Origin: Pyrinomonas sp040289685
Lineage (GTDB): Bacteria > Acidobacteriota > Blastocatellia > Pyrinomonadales > Pyrinomonadaceae
Assembly: GCF_040289685.1 (NCBI RefSeq)
Contig: NZ_PSLQ01000009.1
Span: 1-64,000 of the forward strand
Direction: 5' to 3'
DNA length: 64,000 bases
Part shown: piece by piece, positions 9,267 through 18,216 of the stretch
Layout of the letters: each line of letters opens with the position of its first letter
Numbering within the stretch: the stretch's first letter is position 1
Notes under the pieces: generated by a model
What the model saw: only the letters and a program-made list of their open reading frames with translations
The model's database searches: none
What the model was told of the DNA's origin: nothing
Program-made: the position numbers and the translations under genes

Positions 9267-10186
9267 CGGCGCCAAAAATCCTCCCGATCCCGATTGCGAA
9301 AGACGATCGTTCCCGGCGTGCGCGTACAAACGTCGCTGGCGACTGCCGGACAGCCGAAGTAGACCGCTTCGGCGACGCTGATCCCGTAACCGTCTGCGCA
9401 AGTTGGGCGCACGAAGAGTTGCGCGCGTTTGAACAACGGCCACATCTCCCGATGGCCGGTCATGAAATGGAAGTTCTCCTCGATTCCCACCGCGTTGATT
9501 CGCTTCTTGATTGCGCGAAGGTAAGCTTCATCTCCAACTTCCGCCAACGCGAACAGAAGCCCGATTTGCGGATGGTCTCGTTTGAGTTCGGCGACGAGAT
9601 CAACGCACATATCCAAACCGTAAAGATCGACGCCACGGTAAAAGACGATGCGCGGTGCGTTGGCGAGCACAAGCGGCGCGGCACGGCGTACAAAAGCATG
9701 AACTTCGGATGGATAACTCTCCCAAATCGCTTGCTCTTCGTCTGCGGGCGGCGGAATGAAAGGAGAACGGATGGCGGTCTGCCGCGCAAGCGCGACGCCA
9801 TGCTCTTCGTAGTAGGATTTGATCTCGTGACCGATGAGCACCAACTCACGGCAGCGCGCAAGAAACGCGCCGTAAGCCTTTCGCTGCCACCGATTCCACG
9901 TCTCGATTCGCCGCCAATTGTGATCCATCACTTGCGTGCGCGAAGCCGCCCCGCGCGCAAGCAGGATCAAGGGCACGCAGAGCGATTGCACGTGAACCGA
10001 GATGAGATCGTAATCCTTCAATCGCCCGAAACAGAGGTGCCAAACGTAACGCCAACGACCGAGCTTCGTTCGGTCGAGCAGATCGACTTCGTGCCCCTCG
10101 CTTTCCAGCGCGCGTTTATGCCGTTTCAGAAAGACGCTGACGCCTCCAAGCGGCGGCGGCAACGGCCCGATGAGCAGAATCTTCAC
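9224..10186 (-). CDS. Glycosyltransferase, GT4-like
   Basis: The N-terminus KILLIGPLPPPLGGVSVFL is the typical donor-side glycine loop of GT-B enzymes. The C-terminal part has the FVRPTCADGYGISVAEAVYFGCPAVASD signature, where the EAVYFGCP segment replaces the usual EAMACGxP. The protein (320 aa) is slightly shorter than many GT4 members. It overlaps the FkbM gene, so the two form one leftward unit inside an otherwise rightward locus. The sugar transferred cannot be told from sequence. Confidence 0.82.
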   Translation of the reverse strand: MKILLIGPLPPPLGGVSVFLKRHKRALESEGHEVDLLDRTKLGRWRYVWHLCFGRLKDYDLISVHVQSLCVPLILLARGAASRTQVMDHNWRRIETWNRWQRKAYGAFLARCRELVLIGHEIKSYYEEHGVALARQTAIRSPFIPPPADEEQAIWESYPSEVHAFVRRAAPLVLANAPRIVFYRGVDLYGLDMCVDLVAELKRDHPQIGLLFALAEVGDEAYLRAIKKRINAVGIEENFHFMTGHREMWPLFKRAQLFVRPTCADGYGISVAEAVYFGCPAVASDVCTRTPGTIVFRNRDREDFWRRCRQALNRRCSIAR

Positions 10187-10557
10187 CGACCTTTCGCCCT
10201 CGCACGCTCATTTTAGCAGCAATCTTCCCCATCGCCCGCAATGGAACGCACGGGATCAAGCTAATCTCTAGCCCACGCGCCGGCCGCTGCAGGAAGCGCT
10301 CCGCAGCCTGCATGGAATGCGGGACAGGAGTGCAGCGCGCGGGTTCAAGCCAGCCCGGCGCGTAATCAAACGCGCTTTCAAGGCGCGTCGGGCACCGCAC
10401 AGGTATCCGCACGACTTCGGCTGGCCACGCGTCTCGCCACGACGCGCCTTGCGGGCCGCGTGCGATTTCAAATAACCTGTAACGCGCTCGTTGCGACCGA
10501 AAAGTCGAACGGCGCTCTGCGTTGATCCAAGGGCGAGCGTTTCAACGACCGAGACGA
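10187..10557. other. Divergent intergenic region between two glycosyltransferase genes
   Basis: About 370 bases separate the leftward glycosyltransferase from the rightward one, so promoters for both directions should lie here. The sequence is very GC-rich with several short inverted repeats around 10285-10420. I see no convincing gene, RNA or clear sigma-70 promoter. Confidence 0.4.
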
Positions 10558-11799
10558 ATGATCTCAGGGGAAAGCATCATCTGCTTCGGCGGCGAGGATT
10601 GGTTCTATCACCATCCGCACTCGAAGAACCATTTGATGCGGCGATTTGCGCGCGCCGGCAATCGCGTCCTTTTCGTCAATTCGATCTCGATGGGACTGCC
10701 CGCGCTCACACACAAGGATCTGCTGCCACGCATCGCGCGCAAACTTCGCTCCTACCTGCGCTTCATGCGCGAGACCGAAGAGGGCATCGCCGTCGTTTCG
10801 CCGCCGACGGTACCCTTTTTCGGCAACGCCTTGGCGCGCGCCCTCAACCGCTTTCTGCTCGAAGCGCAAGTCGGGGCCATCGCGCGTCGTCGTGGGCTTC
10901 GCGCGCCCATCCTGTGGATCGCCATTCCGACAGCAGCGGAGATGATCGGGCGTTTCGATGAATCGTTGGTCATCTATCAGGTTTCCGACAGATACGACGC
11001 AAACACCATGGATCATGCGACCGATCCGGCCAAGATCCGCCGTCTCCATGACCGAGCGATCGAACTGGCCGACATCGTGTTCTACTCGGGGCGCAAGCTC
11101 TTCGCTGAAGCGGAACACGGGCGCGAAAAGTCGTACTTGCTGGAACAGGCTGTGGACTTCGACCACTTCGCGCAGGTCACAAACGGGCGAGTCGAGATCG
11201 CGCCCGAGATCGCGCGAATTCCGCGCCCGCGGCTCGGCTATTTCGGCGCCATCGATCCATGGCTGATCGATCAAGAGTTGATCCGTCTGGCGGCGCGCGT
11301 GCGCCCTTCTTGGCATTGGGTCTTCATCGGGAACCGCGCGCGCGGAATCGAGATCGAAGGGCTGCCGAACGTCCACTTTCTGCCGCCGGTTTCATATGAA
11401 GCGCTGCCGCGCTACGCCGCTGGGTTCGATGTTTGCGTCTTGCCGTGGGACATCGAAAACATCTGGACCAGTTATGGATCGGCGATCAAAGTTCGCGAGT
11501 ATCTGGCGACGGGGCTACCGGTCGTCATCTCGCCGCTTCCCGAGTACGAACCGATGGCCGACGTGTTGCGCATCGCACGCAGCCGAGATGAATTCATTCG
11601 CCTCGTCGATGAAGCGCTCAGCGAACGCGACCCCGCAGCTCGTCGCGCAAGGCAACGGGCGGTCGCCAGCGGCACTTGGGATGCGCGCGCTGAATGGGTG
11701 AGCGACTTGATCGAAGAGGCGCTCGCCAGAAGACGCGAGGCCAGAGCGGGGCCCTGCTTCAAACCGCGACTCGAACGAGATTCGTCTTCATCGCGCTGA
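10558..11799 (+). CDS. Glycosyltransferase family protein (GT-B, TuaH/GumK-like)
   Basis: The protein opens with IICFGGEDWFYHHPHSKNHLM, a start shared by bacterial GT-B enzymes that build exopolysaccharides. A GYFGAIDPWLIDQELI segment begins the second Rossmann domain, and the nucleotide-binding end has YGSAIKVREYLATGLPVVISP. ATG at 10558 is preferred to an upstream TTG at 10522. There is no signal peptide or membrane helix, so it probably acts at the cytoplasmic face. Acceptor and donor are unknown. Confidence 0.8.
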   Translation: MISGESIICFGGEDWFYHHPHSKNHLMRRFARAGNRVLFVNSISMGLPALTHKDLLPRIARKLRSYLRFMRETEEGIAVVSPPTVPFFGNALARALNRFLLEAQVGAIARRRGLRAPILWIAIPTAAEMIGRFDESLVIYQVSDRYDANTMDHATDPAKIRRLHDRAIELADIVFYSGRKLFAEAEHGREKSYLLEQAVDFDHFAQVTNGRVEIAPEIARIPRPRLGYFGAIDPWLIDQELIRLAARVRPSWHWVFIGNRARGIEIEGLPNVHFLPPVSYEALPRYAAGFDVCVLPWDIENIWTSYGSAIKVREYLATGLPVVISPLPEYEPMADVLRIARSRDEFIRLVDEALSERDPAARRARQRAVASGTWDARAEWVSDLIEEALARRREARAGPCFKPRLERDSSSSR

Positions 11800-11966
11800 A
11801 CAGCGCCGCACGATGGCCAGCAAATGCCCCGTCAACTCCGCGGCGCGTGCAAGACCTGAAGGCAAGATCGCCCGTTTGAACGAGATGACCGACAAAGGAT
11901 GATCCCCATGCTCGATCGACGACAAAAGCGCGTCGCATCCGATGAACAGCAGCGCGGCGAGGTAAG

Positions 11967-13559
11967 ATGAAATACCTTTTTCGTGACCGATGGCGCGATG
12001 TCCCCTGCTACGCGCCTTACAGATCGTGCGCCTTGGTCGAGGTGCGCTTCGCGGTACCGCTCGCGCGCGTTGTGCCGCACGATCAACGCGCGATGACGCG
12101 CTCATGGCGCAAGGTTTGGGGTTTCGTGCTGGCTGAAGGGCCTATCGCGACTTGGGAGAAGATTCGCTCCAAAAAAGAGCAGGAGCTTTTGACCGGCGAT
12201 TTTCACGTCGTTGTCGCCGTAGGCGCACCCGCCGAGACAAACGCGGCGATGCCTTTGCTCTGCTTGGGCACACGTCATCCGCGCTGCGCCGAACGCATGC
12301 TCTTTCATCGCGAACTGATCGCGCCGCTCGACCTCTGGCCCAGTCCAGAAGAGCTAACGGTTGCCGTTCAACGAGTAGTGCCCGCCACGCAAGAAGCCTT
12401 GTCGAAGATCGCCGGCTACAATTTCTACTCGGATCAACCGCCGCCGCCAGAAGCAGTGCGTCTGCTCCGAGCGATCGGCGACGCGCTGGCCATAGCCGAC
12501 GACGCGCAGGCGGCTCCGCGCTCGCCGCAGATCGAGGCGATCACGCCGCCAAGCTCGACCGCCCGCGACGCACCAAACAGGGGCCGAAGGCACGGCGTCG
12601 CCATCATCGCCGCCGGCGATTACACGCGCACGCAGATCATTCCGGCGCTTCGGCGGGCCGGGGCGCCTCTTGACGCCATCGTCGATCTGGAACCGCTTTT
12701 CGCCGCACACGTCAAAGAACGGTTTGGCTTTGCGCGCGCGTTGACCGACTGGCGTGCGGCCATCGCGCAACCGGAGACGGATTTCGTCGTCGTCGCTTCT
12801 TACCACGACACGCACGCGAGGATTGCAGCCGAAGCCGTGCGCCTCGGCAAAAAAGTGCTGGTCGAAAAACCGCCCGCCGTCACGCGCGATGACATGTGTC
12901 TGTTGCTCGAAGCGATGCGCGACCCGCACGCTTTCATCGAGGTCGGCTTCAACCGACGCTTCGCTCCGTTCACGCGCGAAGCGCGCCGTCTGCTCGAGCG
13001 AGTCGCTGGACCGTTGACCATCCTTTGTCGCGTCAAAGAGGTGGAAATACCAGACGCGCACTGGTATCGCTGGCCCAAAGAAGGGACGCGCATCACGGGC
13101 AACCTGTGCCACTGGATAGACCTCGCGGTTCACTTCATCGGCGACCGGGCGCGTCCCGCCGAGATCGCCCTTTCGCCGCCCGTCGCCAAACAGCCCGACG
13201 AAGAACGCACTTTGTCCATCGCCTTCGACGACGGATCTGTCGCCGTCATCGCGGCGACCTCGCGCGGCGATGCAACGCTTGGCGTTCAAGAGCGATTGGA
13301 AATACGCCGCGATCGAATGACTATCGAGATCGATGACTATCGCACGCTGAAAGTCACCTGTGACGGACGATGCATCGCGCATCGGCGCACGCGGCGCGAC
13401 AAAGGGCATCGCACTATGTACGTCGAAACCTTTCGGCGCGCGCAAAAGGGAGAACGCGCGCTCTACACGCCGCGCGACCTGCGCTGGACGACCATGCTCG
13501 TCGTTCGCGCGACCGAACTGGCTCTTTCGGGGGAAAGAAGCGCGAGCCTCGACGACTGA
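11967..13559 (+). CDS. Two-part protein: unknown N-terminal domain plus Gfo/Idh/MocA oxidoreductase
   Basis: Residues ~210-530 are a Gfo/Idh/MocA dehydrogenase: a Rossmann start at VAIIAAGDYTRTQIIPAL, the signature VLVEKPPAVTRDDM (EKP) and a C-terminal HWIDLAVHFIGD segment with the usual His. Residues 1-200 are an additional domain I do not recognise, starting KYLFRDRWRDVPCY and containing LCLGTRHPRCAERM. The join is a Ser/Pro/Thr-rich linker near residue 185-205. Such fusions occur in polysaccharide loci, where the oxidoreductase domain modifies a nucleotide sugar. ATG 11967 follows GAGG with short spacing. Confidence 0.78.
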   Translation: MKYLFRDRWRDVPCYAPYRSCALVEVRFAVPLARVVPHDQRAMTRSWRKVWGFVLAEGPIATWEKIRSKKEQELLTGDFHVVVAVGAPAETNAAMPLLCLGTRHPRCAERMLFHRELIAPLDLWPSPEELTVAVQRVVPATQEALSKIAGYNFYSDQPPPPEAVRLLRAIGDALAIADDAQAAPRSPQIEAITPPSSTARDAPNRGRRHGVAIIAAGDYTRTQIIPALRRAGAPLDAIVDLEPLFAAHVKERFGFARALTDWRAAIAQPETDFVVVASYHDTHARIAAEAVRLGKKVLVEKPPAVTRDDMCLLLEAMRDPHAFIEVGFNRRFAPFTREARRLLERVAGPLTILCRVKEVEIPDAHWYRWPKEGTRITGNLCHWIDLAVHFIGDRARPAEIALSPPVAKQPDEERTLSIAFDDGSVAVIAATSRGDATLGVQERLEIRRDRMTIEIDDYRTLKVTCDGRCIAHRRTRRDKGHRTMYVETFRRAQKGERALYTPRDLRWTTMLVVRATELALSGERSASLDD

Positions 13560-13645
13560 AGGCGGTTGGTCTCTTTTTCAGCGGCGCGCGGCTTGAATGT
13601 CGCCCATCGTTGGCGCGAGAATGAGATTTGGGAAACGGGTTCTCC

Positions 13646-14233
13646 ATGGCGGCCAAGCATCGAAAGACCAAACGGCGACTTTCGCTTCTATTGCCTCTCG
13701 CTCTCTTGTGCGCATGCCATGAGGCACGGCAGGCTTCATCGCAGAATGCCGAGCAACGGACGCAGAAAGGAGGTGTGGCGATGAAGATCACGAGCGCAGC
13801 TTTTCAAGATGGCGGCCTGATCCCGCGAAAGTACACTTGTGACGGAGAGGACCTGTCTCCACCGCTCGCGTGGGCCGACCTGCCGCGCGAGACGCAGAGC
13901 ATCGCGCTCATCGCCGATGATCCGGATGCGCCACGCGGCACGTGGGTCCACTGGGTGATCTACGATCTTCCGCCGGAGGCGCGAGAGCTTTCCGAAGGGG
14001 TGCCGCCTGCTGATACGTTGCCAAATGGAGCAAAGCAAGGACGCAACGATTTCGGCAAGATCGGCTACGGCGGTCCGTGTCCGCCGCGCGGCACTCACCG
14101 CTACTTCTTCAAGCTCTACGCGCTCGACCGCAAGCTGGGGCTGCCTGCAGGCAAAACCAAACAAGAGCTGCTCGACGCCATGCGCGGATACGTCCTAGCC
14201 GAAGCGCAGTTGATGGGGCGATACGGAAGGTGA
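13646..14233 (+). CDS. YbhB/YbcL (PEBP, Raf-kinase-inhibitor-like) protein, probably a lipoprotein form
   Basis: The PEBP core is complete: DGEDLSPPLAW, ADDPDAPRGTWVHWVIYD and the ligand-site GGPCPPRGTHRYFFKLYAL. From ATG 13646 the protein gains a basic n-region (KHRKTKRR), a hydrophobic stretch and a plausible lipobox ending LCAC, so it would be lipid-anchored. A second in-frame ATG at 13781 has a near-perfect Shine-Dalgarno (AAAGGAGG, 7-base spacing) and gives exactly the cytoplasmic YbhB length. Both forms may be made. Function in bacteria is not settled. It sits between surface-glycan genes without obvious operon linkage. Confidence 0.85.
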   Translation: MAAKHRKTKRRLSLLLPLALLCACHEARQASSQNAEQRTQKGGVAMKITSAAFQDGGLIPRKYTCDGEDLSPPLAWADLPRETQSIALIADDPDAPRGTWVHWVIYDLPPEARELSEGVPPADTLPNGAKQGRNDFGKIGYGGPCPPRGTHRYFFKLYALDRKLGLPAGKTKQELLDAMRGYVLAEAQLMGRYGR

Positions 14234-14289
14234 AGTGGGATGCTGGACCGATTGAAGATCTTTCAGCAAAGCCGTGTGAACTCCCTAAG

Positions 14290-14325
14290 AGCCGCGCGGC
14301 CATTACAGGCAATGGCCGCGCGGCT
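14290..14325. terminator. Strong hairpin after the PEBP gene
   Basis: Two 15-base arms (14290-14304 and 14311-14325) are perfectly complementary with a 6-base loop. There is no T run on either side, so it may be a factor-assisted or bidirectional terminator, or an RNA-stability element. It separates the PEBP gene from the epimerase. Confidence 0.5.
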
Positions 14326-14484
14326 TGAAAAGCCGTTGCCCAAAATCCCTTTCGGCTGAATCCGCGCTTGCGCGCGCCGAAGCCGAAGGAAAGTCGGAAT
14401 GGAAGTTCTTCGAAGGCGCCCCTTTCGTCAAAGGGCAAAGATCGAGTTCGCCGGTTGAAAAATTCTCTGAAGGAGAACGGAATT

Positions 14485-15462
14485 TTGCGATCTTCACGAC
14501 GCGCGCTCGTGACGGGCGGAGCCGGATTCATCGGGTCACATCTCGTCGACCGACTGCTCGCTGAAGGCGGTTGGCACGTCACCGTGCTCGATGATTTCAA
14601 CGACTTCTACGATCCGCAAATCAAACGTGCCAACATCGCTGCCCACTTAGGTCGCGATGACTTTCGCTTGATCGAGTGCGATATACGCGACCGCGAAGCG
14701 CTTAGGGCGCTGTTTGCCCGTGATCGTTACGATGTGATCGTGCATTTGGCGGCGCGGGCTGGCGTTCGCCCCTCTTTGCGCGAGCCTTTCCTCTACGCGG
14801 AGACCAACATCAGCGGCACGCTCAACCTGCTCGAATGCGCTCGCGAACAAGGCATCGAGCAGTTCGTCTTCGGCTCGTCATCTTCGGTGTACGGCATCAA
14901 CGCCAAGGTTCCCTTCAGCGAAGAGGACCCGGTCCGGCAACCGATCTCGCCCTACGCGGCGACCAAGGCGGCGGGCGAGCTTCTTTGCCACACCTATTCG
15001 CACCTTTACGGGATACGCTGCCTCTGCTTGCGGTTTTTCACCGTTTACGGCGCGCGGCAAAGGCCGGATCTGGCGATCCACAAGTTCGCGCGTCTGATCG
15101 CCCAAGGGCGGCCCATTCCGGTCTTCGGCGATGGCACGACGCGGCGCGATTACACCTACATCGACGACATCTTGCAGGGCGTGCGCGCGGCGATCGATTA
15201 CCGCGCGAGTCGTTACGAGATCATCAACTTGGGCGAAGCGCGCACCGTGGAACTCCGCGAATTGATCGCGCTGCTCGAACGCGAACTCGGCAAACGGGCG
15301 TTGATCGACTGGCAACCACCGCAACCGGGCGACGTGCCGCAGACCTTCGCCGACATCACCAAGGCACGCCGCTTGCTCGAATACGACCCACAGACGCCGA
15401 TTGAAGAGGGGATTCGACGCTTTGTCGAGTGGTTCCGCAAGGCGCGTGCTGCCGCGGATTGA
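14485..15462 (+). CDS. NAD-dependent UDP-sugar epimerase (UDP-glucuronate 4-epimerase-like SDR)
   Basis: This is an extended SDR enzyme: the NAD-binding motif VTGGAGFIGSHL is at the N-terminus, DDFNDFYDPQIKRANI follows (typical of UDP-glucuronate/galacturonate 4-epimerases), then the active-site triad GSSSSVYG and SPYAATKAAGE with Tyr-x3-Lys. TTG at 14485 is chosen because AAGGAG lies 9 bases upstream and the protein then begins right before the Rossmann fold; a longer ATG frame from 14368 lacks family sequence. It likely provides an epimerised hexuronic acid or hexose for the polysaccharide. Confidence 0.87.
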   Translation: MRSSRRALVTGGAGFIGSHLVDRLLAEGGWHVTVLDDFNDFYDPQIKRANIAAHLGRDDFRLIECDIRDREALRALFARDRYDVIVHLAARAGVRPSLREPFLYAETNISGTLNLLECAREQGIEQFVFGSSSSVYGINAKVPFSEEDPVRQPISPYAATKAAGELLCHTYSHLYGIRCLCLRFFTVYGARQRPDLAIHKFARLIAQGRPIPVFGDGTTRRDYTYIDDILQGVRAAIDYRASRYEIINLGEARTVELRELIALLERELGKRALIDWQPPQPGDVPQTFADITKARRLLEYDPQTPIEEGIRRFVEWFRKARAAAD

Positions 15463-15614
15463 CCCTTGAGCTTTGCCATCGGCGCGCAAAAAGCTTATCA
15501 TTTGCGGTTTTCGCGCGGAGCGCACAAAAGAAACTGATCCGACAGCGGTGCGACGGACGGCGCCTCGTCTGTTCCCCGTCGCGTCGCCGCGCGCAGCGAA
15601 AAGCTTTCAGGTGG

Positions 15615-16631
15615 ATGATGAGGACATACGAAGAGCTAGCAACCCAGATCGATGCGATCAGCGATCGCCCCGCCGGACAGCCGGATCTATCGGTTTTCCT
15701 TCCCGTCTTCAACGAAGAACCGAATCTGCGCCCGTTGCACGCCAAGCTCGATGCGGCGCTGGCGGAACTGGGGCGCACGGCGGAGATCATCTACGTCGAT
15801 GACGGCTCGACCGACGGAAGTCTGAGGGTGCTGCGCGAAATCGCCGAGGACGACCCGCGCGTGCGCGTCATCGTCCTCAAACGAAACTACGGACAAACGG
15901 CAGCCATGGCCGCCGGCATCGATGCTTCCCGAGGACGCATCCTCATCCCGATGGATGCAGACATGCAAAACGACCCGGCGGATATCAAGCGCTTGCTCGA
16001 AAAGCTCGAAGAGGGTTACGACGTGGTCTCAGGCTGGCGCAAAGATCGCAAGGATAAGTTTTTTACGCGCCGCCTCCCTTCGATGCTCGCCAACAAGCTC
16101 GTCTCGTGGATCAGCGGCGTCAAACTTCACGATTACGGTTGTTCACTGAAAGCTTACCGGCGCGAAGCGCTGACCGATGTGCGGCTCTACGGCGAGATGC
16201 ACCGCTTCATTCCGATCTATGCTTCGTGGGCCGGCGCGCGCGTTACCGAGATCCCCGTTCGGCATCACCCGCGCACAATGGGCAAATCGAAATACGGCCT
16301 TTCGCGCACGCTCAAGGTCATCTTGGACCTAGTGACGATCAAGTTCATGGCCTCGTATCAAACCAAGCCGATCTACGTCTTCGGCACCTGCGGACTGGTC
16401 GCTTTCGGCATCTCGCTTCTCGCGGCGCTCTGGGCAGTGGTCAAGAAGTTAACCGAAGGGACCTCCTTCATCCGAACGCCGCTTCCGTTGCTCGCCATCG
16501 TCATGTTCGCGCTCGGCGTTCAATTCCTGTTGATGGGGCTGCTCGCCGAAATGCTCGTCCGCACATATCACGAATCGCAGGCTAAACCCATCTACGCGGT
16601 GCGCGAGCGAATAGGATTCGAAAGACGTTGA
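15615..16631 (+). CDS. Membrane-anchored GT2 glycosyltransferase (DPM1/ArnC/GtrB-like)
   Basis: The GT-A fold is clear: SVFLPVFNEEPNL, DDGSTDGS (metal/nucleotide site), then MDADMQNDP, where the usual second DxD reads DAD. The family segment HRFIPIYASWAGARVTEIPVRH precedes two C-terminal membrane helices (near residues 250-275 and 290-315). Such enzymes load a sugar onto undecaprenyl phosphate. ATGs at 15615 and 15618 are adjacent; the first was used. It is the last gene of the rightward glycan locus. Confidence 0.88.
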   Translation: MMRTYEELATQIDAISDRPAGQPDLSVFLPVFNEEPNLRPLHAKLDAALAELGRTAEIIYVDDGSTDGSLRVLREIAEDDPRVRVIVLKRNYGQTAAMAAGIDASRGRILIPMDADMQNDPADIKRLLEKLEEGYDVVSGWRKDRKDKFFTRRLPSMLANKLVSWISGVKLHDYGCSLKAYRREALTDVRLYGEMHRFIPIYASWAGARVTEIPVRHHPRTMGKSKYGLSRTLKVILDLVTIKFMASYQTKPIYVFGTCGLVAFGISLLAALWAVVKKLTEGTSFIRTPLPLLAIVMFALGVQFLLMGLLAEMLVRTYHESQAKPIYAVRERIGFERR

Positions 16632-16807
16632 ACGCCGATTCAAAACAAACGAAAGAAGGTTCCGACAAACTCCCCTTGAAGATCGTTCGCCGTCGTGATC
16701 ACGCTCTTCAAGAAGAGCTTTCGGCAAGAGCGCTCGGTCAGCGCTTGTCCGCCGCGAAGCCGAGGGCGAAGCGCCCGAAAAGAGCAGCGGAGAGCAAGGC
16801 GCGCCTT

Positions 16808-18151
16808 TCAATCGTCAAGGCGCACTGGTTCCATCTTGGGCACGAGCAGATGAATGATGAGCAGCGCGATCAAGTAGGTCGATCCGGCGATGATGAAGAT
16901 GGGAAGATAGCTTCCGGTCCACTCCAAAATGTAGCCGACGACCTTGGCGATCAGCATGCCGCCCACCGCCCCGGCCATCCCGCCAATACCGACCACCGTG
17001 CCGACAGCGCGCCGCGGGAACATGTCGGAAGCGAGCGTGAAGATGTTCGCCGACCAACCTTGATGCGCCGCCGCTGCTAGCCCGACCAGCGCAACGGCCG
17101 CCCACAGGCTCCCGACCTGCGAAGCGAAGACGACCGGCACGACGCACAAAGCGCAGATGAGCATCGCGATCTTTCTTCCGGCGTTCACCGTCCACCCGCG
17201 TTTGATCAGCGCCGAAGAGAGCCAACCGCCGCCGATGCTGCCAGCATCGGCGATCAGGTAGACGGCGGCCAGCGGCGGGCCGAAACTCTTCAGATCGAGG
17301 CCGTGATTCTTGTGGAAGAAGTCCGGCAACCAGAAGAGATAGAGCCACCAGATCGGATCGGTCATGAATTTGCCGACGGCAAAAGCCCACGTCTGCCTGT
17401 GCGGGAGCAGACGCGCTAAGCGCACCTGCCCTTGCTGTTCGGGCGGGTCGCTGCGGATGTAAGCGAGTTCGGTCGCCGATAGACGAGTGTGTTCTTCAGG
17501 TCGCCGGTAAAGCGCTAACCAAAAGGCGAGCCAGATGAACCCGATCGCGCCGGTGAGGATGAAAGCCCATTGCCACCCGTACTTGTAAGCGATCCATGGA
17601 ACGACCAGCGGCGTGACCAACGCGCCGACGTTGGTACCAGCGTTGAAGATGCCCGTCGCCAGCGCTCGCTCGCGTTGCGGGAACCACTCGGCTACGGTCT
17701 TAATGGAGGCCGGGAAGTTGCCCGCTTCGCCAAGTCCGAGAGCGAAGCGCGCCGCGCCAAAGCCGAGGACCGAACGGGCTGCGGCGTGGGCCATCGCCGC
17801 TACGCTCCACAGGGCGACAGCCAGACTGAAACCAAGCCGCGTCCCAAGCCGATCCATTAGCCGCCCGACGCCGAGCAACCCGATCGCGTAAGCGAGTTGA
17901 AACGCGAAGACGATGTTGCTGTAGTCTATCTCGGTCCAACCAAACTCCTTTTCCAACAGGGGTTTGAGGATGCCGATCACTTGGCGGTCGACGTAGTTGA
18001 TCGTCGCGGCAAAGAACAGCAGCGCACAAATGGTCCAGCGTAAGTTCCCAACGCGCGGACGCGCCGCCTCTTGCGTGGTGCTTTCCACATCGGCGCCCAC
18101 CGCTGAAGAAGCGCCCGTCATAGCGGCAACCCGTTCCGATTTCCCGTCCAT
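16808..18151 (-). CDS. MFS transporter, hexuronate (ExuT)-like
   Basis: This is a 12-helix major facilitator of 447 aa. The first helix has FFAATINYVDRQVIGIL, the exact signature of the anion:cation symporter/ExuT group, and GRLMDRLGTRLGF is the cytoplasmic MFS loop. The IFNAGTNVGALVTPLVVPWI stretch is also typical. It would import sugar acids by proton symport. It is the most downstream gene of a leftward block with a PmoA-like protein and two exported Gfo/Idh/MocA enzymes, consistent with uptake and catabolism of a uronate or similar sugar. Confidence 0.85.
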   Translation of the reverse strand: MDGKSERVAAMTGASSAVGADVESTTQEAARPRVGNLRWTICALLFFAATINYVDRQVIGILKPLLEKEFGWTEIDYSNIVFAFQLAYAIGLLGVGRLMDRLGTRLGFSLAVALWSVAAMAHAAARSVLGFGAARFALGLGEAGNFPASIKTVAEWFPQRERALATGIFNAGTNVGALVTPLVVPWIAYKYGWQWAFILTGAIGFIWLAFWLALYRRPEEHTRLSATELAYIRSDPPEQQGQVRLARLLPHRQTWAFAVGKFMTDPIWWLYLFWLPDFFHKNHGLDLKSFGPPLAAVYLIADAGSIGGGWLSSALIKRGWTVNAGRKIAMLICALCVVPVVFASQVGSLWAAVALVGLAAAAHQGWSANIFTLASDMFPRRAVGTVVGIGGMAGAVGGMLIAKVVGYILEWTGSYLPIFIIAGSTYLIALLIIHLLVPKMEPVRLDD

Positions 18152-18216
18152 CTTCTCTCTCGCCCTCTTCTTTGAGCTTTTCGCTCTCCGCTGAGCTCGA
18201 ACTCCAAATCAAGCTT

